DNA of 21,036 nt from positions 1 through 21,036 of IMG/VR virus record IMGVR_UViG_3300044712_000622. One strand, given 5' to 3'. The notes below the pieces were generated by a model, which saw only the letters and a program-made list of their open reading frames with translations, made no database searches and had not been told where the DNA came from. Both the position numbers and the translations under genes were made by a program. The stretch is from a virus. This document shows positions 14,456 to 21,036 of this stretch, in pieces; position 1 is the first letter of the stretch, and each line of letters opens with the position of its first letter.

Positions 14456-16740
14456 TATACGCCTCTTTCCAATCTCTCATATATTTTTGTTCTATATTCA
14501 TATGCGGGATCACGAACATCAGTATTAGGAATACGTTTTTCATTCTTCTCTTGAATTGGAACCAAACTAGGCAAAAATCCCAATTGCTGTTGGTTTATGT
14601 TTGCAATATTAGCAAAAAGTTTTGTATGTTCATCTAAAACAGAAACCATCTTATTAAACTTATCATTTAATAATGTAAGTTGTTTTTCAACATTTTTAAA
14701 TGTTTTTCCTAATATATCATCTGGCTTTGCATAAATATCAGTTGATCCTGATCTATATAATCTATCTTCATTTGCTGGTTGATACGTTATAATTGCAGCT
14801 TTTGTTTTAACAGGTTTTGTTTCGGGTTTAGGAGAAGATGTATCATTTTCAATTTTATCTCCCTTAATCCATTTTTGCATACGTTCTGGTAATATAGATA
14901 AAATACCATTTTTTATACTATCACCAAGATTAACAATCCAATCGAAAAATTTTTTAAATCCGTTTTTAAATGCGTCTACAGTATCATTCCACTTATTAAT
15001 AACCCAATCGACAATTAATGATGCACCTTCACCAATAGCTTTTCCAAATGCAATAAACTTATCTTTTATCCACTTAAACGTCTTTGTTAAAAAGTTTAGA
15101 ATTAACCATGCGCCTTCACCAACAGCCTTTCCAAATGCAATAAATTTATGTGCAATAGTATCTAATATATTCCATAATACTTTTATACCTTTCCATAAAG
15201 CTTTTAAAGCTTCCCAAGTATAAAATGCTGCAATTCCCAACCATTCTCCAAGCTTAACAAAAGCATTCCATAATTTCTTTATGACATCTAAAATACCAGC
15301 TACAATCCAATCACCATTTTTAAATACCCATATAAGAACGTCTCCCAAAAGCGCCCCTATCCATTTTATACCTTCCCACACTCTTTTTAGTATTGGCAAT
15401 ACATTTTCTTTGAGCCATATTCCAAAATCTTTTAAAATAGGCATTACTTTTTTAGCAAATTCGCCAATAGCAGGCTTAAGTCCTTCATTCCACCACCTTT
15501 TTATACTGGTCCATATTTTTTCTAATTCCGGCAAAACTGAAGATTTAAACCATTCTCCAAGCTTATCAAATTTTTTAGCCAGTGCTTCGCCACCGATCCA
15601 TCCAAGTATGGCACCAACAGCGGCTCCCAATATTCCACCAATTAATGTACCAACAATCGGAACAATCATTGTTCCAAGACCAGCCCCAACCAAAGCCCAC
15701 TTTCCAGCATTTTTGAATGCGCCTTCCATTCCACTACTCAAGCCCCCCAATAACCCACCCAATCCAGCAGAAATCTTTGACGTTCCCCACTCTTCTGCTT
15801 TCATCCAACCTTTAATACCATCCATTGCCATCCAAACCAATCCACCAGCCAATAATGCAGGGCCGACCAACTTGCTTAAAAAGCTAGGCAATGCTTTTCC
15901 AGCAAACATTCCGCCTAATAATGAAGCTAAAAACCCTTTTTTGGGAGATTCTAATTCTTCGCCTTCTAAAGACGACGAACCCTTTCGTTTTACAGTTTTA
16001 TTATTCATATCTCCAAAAATAGATTTTAATTTATATATAGTTTGATCAGATATATCGACAACATTTACATCTAATGTTTGTTCAAAAACCGAATCAGCAG
16101 ATTCTGAAGATCGTGCGGAAGTCTGTTCAGAAGAACTATTTATTTTTTCAACTATTTCATCAATTTTTTTAGAAAATGTAGAAATTGATTTATCAATAAT
16201 TTTTATACTTTTATCAATTTTTAATATATCTATTGAAAAATTTTTAATAAAACTTTGAAATGGTTTATCTAATGTAAAAAATTTAATAAAGTTTTGAAAA
16301 TTCTTATCTAATGTAAAAAATTTAATAAAACGTTCAAAATCTTTATTAGCCATTAAATTAGCACTTCCTGTATTTGTAACAGAAGAACGAGAAAGAGCAC
16401 CCGCTCCTGCTCCAGTAGTTTTTGGTGCTATTGAAACTCCGCTAGTATCAAATTTTAATTTTCCAATTATTTCTTTTGCTTTTTTTTCTAAAAGTGTTTG
16501 AATATTAATTGAGTCTTTATCAATTTTAAGAGCTTTTTTAATCTTGTTTTCCCATTCATCGGCAATATCTTTAGTTTTTATTCTATTAAAAATGTTTTCA
16601 ATTTTGTCAGCTATTTCTTTTTGAATTGATGGGTTTTCAGTAAAAACGGCTTTAAACGTTTCTGAAATATCATAATCACCAGACCCTGTTAATGTTAAGT
16701 CTGGTGTCTCAAATGTTAAATTTATAGTTCCTGTAGCCAT
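14455..16740 (-). CDS. 29: Tape measure protein (gp29-like)
   Basis: The 761-aa protein has classic tape-measure features: a long helical body, a hydrophobic core and tandem repeats. It would set tail length (at about 0.15 nm per residue, roughly 110-115 nm) and may leave the virion during infection. A 13-residue repeat is at 138-176. Hydrophobic Gly/Ala-rich stretches are at about 272-305 and 350-385 (IVPIVGTLIGGILGAAVGAI), as expected for membrane insertion. From 390 to 605 there are many Trp-spaced helices (WFKSS, IWTSIKRWW, KRVWEGIKW, KALWKGIKVLW), including a long repeat KFIAFGKA(V/I)GEGA at 532 and 561. The C-terminal about 100 residues are charged and likely dock on the hub. No Shine-Dalgarno sequence is visible before ATG (AAAAAT only), which would keep output low, as suits a few copies per tail. 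Confidence 0.88.
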   Translation of the reverse strand: MATGTINLTFETPDLTLTGSGDYDISETFKAVFTENPSIQKEIADKIENIFNRIKTKDIADEWENKIKKALKIDKDSINIQTLLEKKAKEIIGKLKFDTSGVSIAPKTTGAGAGALSRSSVTNTGSANLMANKDFERFIKFFTLDKNFQNFIKFFTLDKPFQSFIKNFSIDILKIDKSIKIIDKSISTFSKKIDEIVEKINSSSEQTSARSSESADSVFEQTLDVNVVDISDQTIYKLKSIFGDMNNKTVKRKGSSSLEGEELESPKKGFLASLLGGMFAGKALPSFLSKLVGPALLAGGLVWMAMDGIKGWMKAEEWGTSKISAGLGGLLGGLSSGMEGAFKNAGKWALVGAGLGTMIVPIVGTLIGGILGAAVGAILGWIGGEALAKKFDKLGEWFKSSVLPELEKIWTSIKRWWNEGLKPAIGEFAKKVMPILKDFGIWLKENVLPILKRVWEGIKWIGALLGDVLIWVFKNGDWIVAGILDVIKKLWNAFVKLGEWLGIAAFYTWEALKALWKGIKVLWNILDTIAHKFIAFGKAVGEGAWLILNFLTKTFKWIKDKFIAFGKAIGEGASLIVDWVINKWNDTVDAFKNGFKKFFDWIVNLGDSIKNGILSILPERMQKWIKGDKIENDTSSPKPETKPVKTKAAIITYQPANEDRLYRSGSTDIYAKPDDILGKTFKNVEKQLTLLNDKFNKMVSVLDEHTKLFANIANINQQQLGFLPSLVPIQEKNEKRIPNTDVRDPAYEYRTKIYERLERGV
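15013..15147 (-). repeat. 87-bp period repeat inside the tape measure gene
   Basis: Two copies of KFIAFGKA(V/I)GEGA(W/S)LI lie 29 residues apart (residues 532-547 and 561-576). The DNA is nearly the same over about 40 bases (15023-15063 and 15110-15150 on the + strand). This suggests an internal duplication that lengthened the helical rod. Confidence 0.8.
16213..16329 (-). repeat. 39-bp tandem repeat inside the tape measure gene
   Basis: Three consecutive 13-residue units start FIKFFTLDK, FIKFFTLDK and FIKNFSIDI (residues 138-150, 151-163, 164-176). Units one and two share 26 identical bases (16304-16329 and 16265-16290). The third is diverged. The high DNA identity indicates a recent duplication. 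Confidence 0.85.
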
Positions 16741-16747
16741 ATTTTTA

Positions 16748-16755
16748 ATTATTTA
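16748..16755 (-). promoter_or_regulatory. TAAATAWT element just upstream of the tape measure gene
   Basis: Read on the - strand, TAAATAAT occupies most of the 16-base gap and its hexamer TAAATA ends nine bases before ATG. A late-type start about six bases downstream would leave a leader of only a few bases, so this copy would make a nearly leaderless message or be unused. Confidence 0.3.
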
Positions 16756-16756
16756 G

Positions 16757-16990
16757 CTATGTCGCAGGATTCTGAAAGGGACTATTCATTGGATCAATAG
16801 GGGTTCCAAGTATCATATCCTTTGGTGCATTATCCTTTTGTTGCTTGGCTTGCTCTTCTTTGGCATAGACAAGGTATATTTCCCGCTCAATAGGAGGCGT
16901 AGAATCTATGTAGGCAGCGTCGAACCCCAACTTGCTGACGAGAGTATAGGTTTCTCTCAAAATACGATTTAAATCGTCTTCAAACAATCC
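16757..16990 (-). CDS. -1 frame extension of the gp26-like chaperone (gp51/G-T-like)
   Basis: This open frame of about 76 residues lies directly after the gp26-like stop and before the tape measure, where lambda has T of the G/G-T chaperone pair and T4 has gene 51. It has no ATG start; the first possible start is TTG at 16987, with AGGG too close to serve. The frame is continuous upstream with the -1 frame of the gp26-like gene through a T_TTT_TTT slippery site at 17005-17011. It would therefore be made as a 365-aa fusion reading SFF-YSFLKG-LFEDDLNRIL. The residues are acidic N-terminally (EDDLNRILRETYTLV), then PPIEREIYLVYAKEEQAKQQK and a Pro/Asn-rich tail. GC is clearly higher here than in its neighbours. 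Confidence 0.7.
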   Translation of the reverse strand, partial: GLFEDDLNRILRETYTLVSKLGFDAAYIDSTPPIEREIYLVYAKEEQAKQQKDNAPKDMILGTPIDPMNSPFQNPAT

Positions 16991-16992
16991 CT

Positions 16993-17853
16993 TTAGGAAA
17001 CTGTAAAAAAACTGGCATCTATCTTTAACCTTTGCTCAACAGTAACCTTTTCGTTGATAACTTCCTTAAAAAGTATTACCTTTTCAAATTCTTTGTTTAC
17101 CTGATTAATATAATTAATAATCATATTATTAATTTTAGCTGGAATCTTTGACATAATTGTTAAACGATCTACAAATTTCAAATCTTTTAAGTTTAATTCA
17201 ATAATTTCACCATTTTCATTTTTAATATTAATTTGTTTAATATATTTTACAATTTCGTTGGTAAATACCTCACCAACCGTTTCTCTTAATTCTTTTTCGT
17301 TTTTGATTTCAATTGATGTGACATTTCGACGCAGTTCTGATTCCAGCTTAAATTCGTCGTTTATTGTTGGCAATCCACAAAAAATTTGAAACATTTCTTT
17401 ATCATCTTTGAGAACTGCTGAACCGATTTGAATTTCAGAAATAGCTGTATTAATTAAATCTTTGAGATTTATACGACGAGTAATCTTTTCAGGAGGATTT
17501 GTGTTTGGTACTTCAAAAACCAAGTCTAAATCATTACTAATGCTCATTGCTCGCATTGTCATGGCAACAATCATTTTATCAAAAATTGTAAATTCGCCAA
17601 CATCAACAGAATTATCTACACAGTTTTCTTTAATAATTTCACGCAATGTAAAAATAAATTCAGTATTATATGCCGGTGAATCAATAATGGCCTTTAATAA
17701 CCTTTTTTGTTGTGAAGTGTTAATTTCTCTAAACATTAAATTCTTATTAAGAGAAGGAATAAAAATCTCATATACAAATGTTTCATTTGCTCGATTAATA
17801 ATTTTTATTATGTCATTAAGTGTACCGGTTTTTTGTTGAATAGTATCTGTCAT
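16993..17853 (-). CDS. 26: gp26-like tape-measure chaperone / baseplate hub assembly protein
   Basis: This 286-aa protein lies just upstream of the tape measure; T4 gp26 is 208 aa. The N-terminal part YEIFIPSLNKNLMFREINTSQQKRLLKAIIDS (residues about 28-60) matches the common start of this family, a beta hairpin followed by a helix carrying Q-Q-K-x-L-L-K. TIFDKMIVAMTMRAMSISNDL follows. The rest is helical and charged. Such proteins are thought to hold the tape measure during tail assembly and not to remain in the virion. A good AGAGGA ribosome site precedes ATG 17853, with a TAAATATT element 19 bases further up. The gene ends with the slippery heptamer described for the extension, so it probably yields two products, 286 aa and about 365 aa. 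Confidence 0.65.
   Translation of the reverse strand: MTDTIQQKTGTLNDIIKIINRANETFVYEIFIPSLNKNLMFREINTSQQKRLLKAIIDSPAYNTEFIFTLREIIKENCVDNSVDVGEFTIFDKMIVAMTMRAMSISNDLDLVFEVPNTNPPEKITRRINLKDLINTAISEIQIGSAVLKDDKEMFQIFCGLPTINDEFKLESELRRNVTSIEIKNEKELRETVGEVFTNEIVKYIKQINIKNENGEIIELNLKDLKFVDRLTIMSKIPAKINNMIINYINQVNKEFEKVILFKEVINEKVTVEQRLKIDASFFTVS
17005..17011 (-). promoter_or_regulatory. Programmed -1 frameshift site T_TTT_TTT
   Basis: On the - strand the 0-frame reads AGT TTT TTT ACA, four codons before the stop. Seven T in this register allow both tRNAs to re-pair after a one-base backward slip, after which TAC AGT TTC enters the downstream open frame. A short hairpin TTCC-TAAA-GGGA lies five to six bases downstream, and an AAAGG Shine-Dalgarno-like site lies 17 bases upstream. 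Both are weak stimulators. Confidence 0.65.
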
Positions 17854-17870
17854 AAATTCCTCTATTTGTT

Positions 17871-17878
17871 AATATTTA
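17871..17878 (-). promoter_or_regulatory. TAAATAWT element upstream of the gp26-like gene
   Basis: TAAATATT on the - strand, with the TAAATA part ending 19 bases before the ATG in a 42-base gap that also holds the ribosome site AGAGGA. The spacing equals that of the copy before the 7198 gene, which supports a promoter role. Confidence 0.45.
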
Positions 17879-17895
17879 AATGTAGATTTAAAAAG

Positions 17896-19422
17896 TCAAG
17901 CGGTCTTTTTGTGCATAGGAGTATCGTCTTCATTAATTGATTTTTCTTCTACATTTAGTCCTTCGGCAGACGAAAGCGCATTTTCTGTTATAGCATCGGC
18001 TTGATTGTTCTTTTTAACCACATCTTCGTGATTTATTTCACCATTACGAACATCGTTTATTGAAGCATTTGGTCGTACTAAATTATATTTTAATTTTGTA
18101 TTAGACATAACGGTATCTGCATTGGCATCCGAAGTTCGCTTTTCAATGGATCGATTAACTTGTAAATTGCTTATATTATCGTTGGAATTGGTTAAAATAT
18201 TGACATTTACTTCTGCTGGTTTTCCCTTTGTCTGTTGTTCAATATTTTTTGCATAATGAGTATAATCATTCTCATTAATTTTCTTTTCTACATAGTGACC
18301 AAAAGAAGTACCAGTGCTATTACGTTCAATAATATCAATCGAAGCTCCAGTTGTCTTATCCGCATTCAATAACGGTCTGCTAATTTCATCTTTAGAACTT
18401 GTATTTCCAATTGCTCTATTTGTAAAATCATTAATTTCGTCTGTTAATCCAGTTCCCAATCCGGCAACATATCCTTCCGCGCCATTAATAGCATTATCAA
18501 CGGCTCCCTGTATTGTTCCGGCAACATTTGTTACAATTCCAGTAGCAGTTCCAGCCAATACGTCTTTTCCAAAGTTAGCCGCCTGATCAATAGCATTTTG
18601 AATATATTGCTCTGTAGCAGATACTATACCCCTATCAAAGCTAACGCCGAGTTGTCTTTCCAATTCATCTTTTAATCGATCACCAAGACTTTCAAAATAT
18701 CCCTTTGTAGCACCACTAACACTAATAAGATTCAATAGTGTGGTTTCTGTTGGAATGAGACTATAATGGCTAAAGGCAAACTGTACAGTTCTTATGCGAT
18801 ACATATCCGAACCGGAATAATTATATTCTTGTTCGTCTATATTTACAGGACAACAACCATAATATCTTACAGCCTTTCTTTTAGCTAACGGATTTTTGGG
18901 ACCAGTTTTTGCTAAAAATATAATATCAATATCTGTTTTTAATGTTTGATTTTTTAAACTTTCATGCGATACGGCAACCTGCCACGGACGCAATACATAA
19001 TCAACAAAAGATACATTATTTTCAACAAAAGCAATATTTAATAATGGAAAACCAGTTCTACCTTGTCCAACTATACCCTGAATATATCCAGTATTTTTAA
19101 TACCTTCTCTAGTAATATCGACAGAATCCCCAACAATTTTTACTCCAGTTGCTATTATTAATCCCTTTGTATTATTAATAATTGCTTTAGATTTAATAAA
19201 AGTATCTTGAAGTCCCTTCCACCCTTCTTTTGGTTCAACATAATTATTAATAATATCTATCGGAACGTTTGTTAGCGTTGCCAACCACATACTATTAATT
19301 GGCAGAGCGTTTGCAGTTACTAAGAAAGAAGAATAAAAAGCATCATAAAAATTTGTATATTGCCCCATTCCACGGTTTGTAGCATCGCTAGTAAATGGAT
19401 TTTTTAAATTAATAAGAGCCAT
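17896..19422 (-). CDS. Tail-tube-fold protein with long C-terminal extension (gp48/gp19-related)
   Basis: The 508-aa protein carries a tail-tube-like module at about residues 85-222. It contains KIVGDSVDITREG, a loop with GQGRTGFP, FVDYVLRPWQVAVSH, then KTDIDIIFL, AVRYYGCCPVNIDEQEYNY and RTVQFAFSHYS. This order (strand-helix W, long strand, P-V-x-I-x-x-x-x-Y, final aromatic strand) is that of phage tube proteins. The main tube protein of T4 is only 163 aa. Here about 280 residues follow: an Ala/Gly-rich amphipathic part (about 262-330), then a polar Asn/Ser/Glu-rich tail to the end. It follows the sheath gene, as tube genes do. It could be a tube cap (gp48-like), a tail terminator-side tube protein, or an expanded tube protein. 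A second short possible tube gene may lie outside the window. Confidence 0.62.
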   Translation of the reverse strand: MALINLKNPFTSDATNRGMGQYTNFYDAFYSSFLVTANALPINSMWLATLTNVPIDIINNYVEPKEGWKGLQDTFIKSKAIINNTKGLIIATGVKIVGDSVDITREGIKNTGYIQGIVGQGRTGFPLLNIAFVENNVSFVDYVLRPWQVAVSHESLKNQTLKTDIDIIFLAKTGPKNPLAKRKAVRYYGCCPVNIDEQEYNYSGSDMYRIRTVQFAFSHYSLIPTETTLLNLISVSGATKGYFESLGDRLKDELERQLGVSFDRGIVSATEQYIQNAIDQAANFGKDVLAGTATGIVTNVAGTIQGAVDNAINGAEGYVAGLGTGLTDEINDFTNRAIGNTSSKDEISRPLLNADKTTGASIDIIERNSTGTSFGHYVEKKINENDYTHYAKNIEQQTKGKPAEVNVNILTNSNDNISNLQVNRSIEKRTSDANADTVMSNTKLKYNLVRPNASINDVRNGEINHEDVVKKNNQADAITENALSSAEGLNVEEKSINEDDTPMHKKTA

Positions 19423-19435
19423 AATATACCTTTGA

Positions 19436-19443
19436 AATATTTA
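19436..19443 (-). promoter_or_regulatory. TAAATAWT element between sheath and tube-fold genes
   Basis: TAAATATT on the - strand sits in the 26-base gap, 15 bases before ATG 19422, followed by the ribosome site AAAGGT. It would allow the tube-fold gene to be transcribed separately from the sheath. Confidence 0.4.
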
Positions 19444-19448
19444 ATAGA

Positions 19449-21036
19449 CTATCCAATTAATTCTTCAAAGTTTTGATCGGTATTTGTGGAATAAAATGTT
19501 ACAAGAATAAATTCAGCAGTACGAACCGGCTTAATATAAATATCAACCTTCATTTCATTGTTATCAATAACTGTTGGAGTATTGTTTTTTTCATTGCAAA
19601 GAATCATATAATCATAACAACCGCTATTATTTTTAGCTAAATCGAAAATAGGATTTAAGTTATTTACAACACGACTTCTTGTAGAAACTGTATTTGGCTC
19701 TCCAACAAAATAACGCAATGTTTTTAGTGTTGATCTTTCTAATGCTAAAAACAATCTTCTAACATTTAATCTGTCAAACGCAGAAGGTTTGGCCTGAAGC
19801 GTTTTTTGCCCCCAAACCACATAGCCGCCACGCGGAAAATATACAACAGGATTTACACCAATTCGATATAATGTATCTTGTTGTGATTGATTGGTTTTTA
19901 ATGCAATATCAGTAACATTTTGAACAATGCCATTGTTCAAACCAAACGGAGCATACCAAGGACGATATCTAGAATCCATACGAGCAGTAATAGCTGCTTG
20001 CCATGCCGAAAACGGTAACCATACAAACTTACCAGTTGCACCGTCATAGATACTAATCCAATTTGCATAAGTTGCCGCATAATTGGAATTTGCCTTTGCA
20101 TAAAGATTTTTTAAAGGCGTATAAATATGAGATGTAAAATTACGATCCGAACGATCTAAAGTTTTTGATTTTTCGCCTTGAACAAATACACACCTTAATG
20201 GATCAGAATAATGTATACAATCTTTTCTTGTTGTTGTACAAAATGTATTATATAAGTCGAATATAGTCTTATGATATTGGGCAAATAAGGATTGTTCGCC
20301 AGTACTTGGATTACAAAGCTCTGATAATCGGGTTGTAATATTTGCAGCATCATCAAACGTTTGTACACCATTCGCATCAGCAACATAAGCCCATATTGTT
20401 TCCAATCCCGCCCCAATAACAATATCAATATCTATTGATTGTAAATCATCTGCCAATGTTAATGCTCGTTCGATCTTAGACGGAACATTACCAATATATT
20501 TTAAATTATTATCAACAGTTTTTCTTGGAGTATATGCACCAACAGGATATAATTTTTTACTTAAATTGATAATATTATCAATAGTTATTTGATTGGCAAT
20601 TTTATTATTTACAACCATTTTCAAATAATTTGATTTTTGGTTAATAGTATCAGATAAGAAAAATGAATCCATTTCTCTGGTTGTATTGTTGGCACGCTGA
20701 TCATTAACCGCTAACGAACCAATATAGTGTTCAACTGGAATATAAAATAATTTATCAGTTTCGGCTTCCAATGGAGAAGATCGCATTCTAAATAAGTATA
20801 AAATTAAAGAATCATTATAAAACGAATTCGAAAAATCATAATTATAACTAGTTTCAATAACTTTAGAAATGCTGTCTTTTGATGTTACGATGGAATCTGT
20901 TCCAGTTAATGGGAATAATAACAAATCGGTGTCTAATGTTATTTTACTATTATTACTTGATATTGTTTTAATTTCAGTAATGCAATCATATGTTCCTTCA
21001 ATAATATGTGAATTATCGGCAATTCCAACATAATAT
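19449..21036 (-). CDS. 18: Tail sheath protein, gp18-like (5' end outside window)
   Basis: The frame is open to the window edge (reading YYVGIADNSHIIEG at the edge), so the gene begins outside the window and at least 528 residues are present. A TTG near 20924 is inside the frame and is not the start. The sheath signature is in the C-terminal part: FVWLPFSAWQAAITARMDSR, then RPWYAPFGLNNGIV, VNPVVYFPRGGYVVWGQKTL, RLNVRRLFLALERSTLK and RYFVGEPN. These form the conserved inner domain and the C-terminal arm that link subunits of contractile sheaths, including T4 gp18 and pyocin-type sheaths. The region before it (about residues 190-310) holds the variable outer domain with several cysteines (FCTTTRKDC, DPLRC). 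The protein contracts on infection to drive the tube through the cell envelope. Confidence 0.93.
   Translation of the reverse strand, partial: YYVGIADNSHIIEGTYDCITEIKTISSNNSKITLDTDLLLFPLTGTDSIVTSKDSISKVIETSYNYDFSNSFYNDSLILYLFRMRSSPLEAETDKLFYIPVEHYIGSLAVNDQRANNTTREMDSFFLSDTINQKSNYLKMVVNNKIANQITIDNIINLSKKLYPVGAYTPRKTVDNNLKYIGNVPSKIERALTLADDLQSIDIDIVIGAGLETIWAYVADANGVQTFDDAANITTRLSELCNPSTGEQSLFAQYHKTIFDLYNTFCTTTRKDCIHYSDPLRCVFVQGEKSKTLDRSDRNFTSHIYTPLKNLYAKANSNYAATYANWISIYDGATGKFVWLPFSAWQAAITARMDSRYRPWYAPFGLNNGIVQNVTDIALKTNQSQQDTLYRIGVNPVVYFPRGGYVVWGQKTLQAKPSAFDRLNVRRLFLALERSTLKTLRYFVGEPNTVSTRSRVVNNLNPIFDLAKNNSGCYDYMILCNEKNNTPTVIDNNEMKVDIYIKPVRTAEFILVTFYSTNTDQNFEELIG

Noticed and set aside
15281-16045. 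A 254-codon open frame on the + strand opposite the tape measure gene
   Set aside because: It is Pro/Ser/Asn-rich low-complexity, the mirror of the Gly/Trp/Lys-rich tape measure codons, with no family resemblance and no sensible context. It is most likely a composition shadow.
16964-16977. Perfect palindrome ACGATTTAAATCGT as a regulator-binding site
   Set aside because: It lies inside the frameshift extension coding region, is only 14 bases, and is too far (about 27 bases) from the slip site to be a typical stimulator. There is no second copy.
16985-16987. TTG as an independent start for the 76-residue ORF
   Set aside because: The only AGGG sits about two bases away, too close for initiation, and the slippery heptamer in register gives a better explanation. 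It is kept as the alternative.
20922-20924. TTG as the start of the sheath protein
   Set aside because: The frame is open through to the window edge, and sheath proteins of this family are longer, so this is an internal Leu codon.
1-21036. Search for tRNA genes, CRISPR repeats, integrase or transposase, retron or anti-defence cassettes
   Set aside because: Gene packing is dense, with no gap over about 60 bases. No cloverleaf, regularly spaced repeat, reverse transcriptase or recombinase motif was seen.

Overview
The window is a stretch of a tailed-phage genome, from a large contractile-tailed virus (myovirus) of the T4 superfamily in the broad sense. It carries a T4-type recombination/replication set (UvsX, gp41, a gp59-like candidate, gp32, gp45) next to a T4-type contractile tail and baseplate set (sheath gp18, tube-fold proteins, gp26-like chaperone, tape measure, gp48/54-like, gp53, gp27-like, gp5-like). 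The sequence is AT-rich (about one third GC by eye). Genes are packed with 1-40 nt overlaps or very short gaps. I see no tRNA, rRNA, insertion sequence, integrase, CRISPR array or host gene. The host cannot be named from this window.

Layout. From 1 to about 6.4 kb on the + strand is a replisome module: the 3' end of an unidentified gene, a tiny CxxC ORF, uvsX-like recombinase, gp41-like helicase, an unknown Lys-rich protein, a probable gp59-like helicase loader, a gp32-like zinc SSB with its own promoter candidate, two small coiled-coil proteins, and a gp45-like sliding clamp. From 6.4 to 7.1 kb are two small unknowns. From 7.2 to 11.6 kb on the + strand is a three-gene run centred on an 887-aa gp5-like hub/spike protein. 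From 11.6 kb to the end everything is on the - strand and reads back toward the hub genes. In transcription order this is tail sheath (5' end outside the window), tube-fold protein, gp26-like chaperone with a -1 frame extension, tape measure, gp48/54-like tube initiator, gp53-like wedge protein and gp27-like hub. The two strands meet at 11580-11583 with overlapping stop codons and no intergenic terminator.

How the genes work together. UvsX, gp41, gp59 and gp32 form the T4 strand-invasion and helicase-loading machine. gp45 is the polymerase clamp and, in T4, also the activator of late transcription. The - strand genes build the tail: gp26-like chaperone and tape measure with the central hub (gp27-like plus gp5-like), then the tube initiator, tube and sheath. 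A short element, TAAATAWT, lies upstream of six genes in intergenic DNA and resembles the T4 late promoter TATAAATA.

Most notable: the gp26-like gene ends in a perfect T_TTT_TTT slippery heptamer, in register for a -1 shift into the adjacent 76-codon frame, which has no ATG start. This looks like the conserved tape-measure-chaperone frameshift of long-tailed phages. The hub/spike protein also has an unusual Cys-rich insertion, no recognisable lysozyme domain, and an HxH apex-like motif followed by an extra C-terminal domain.
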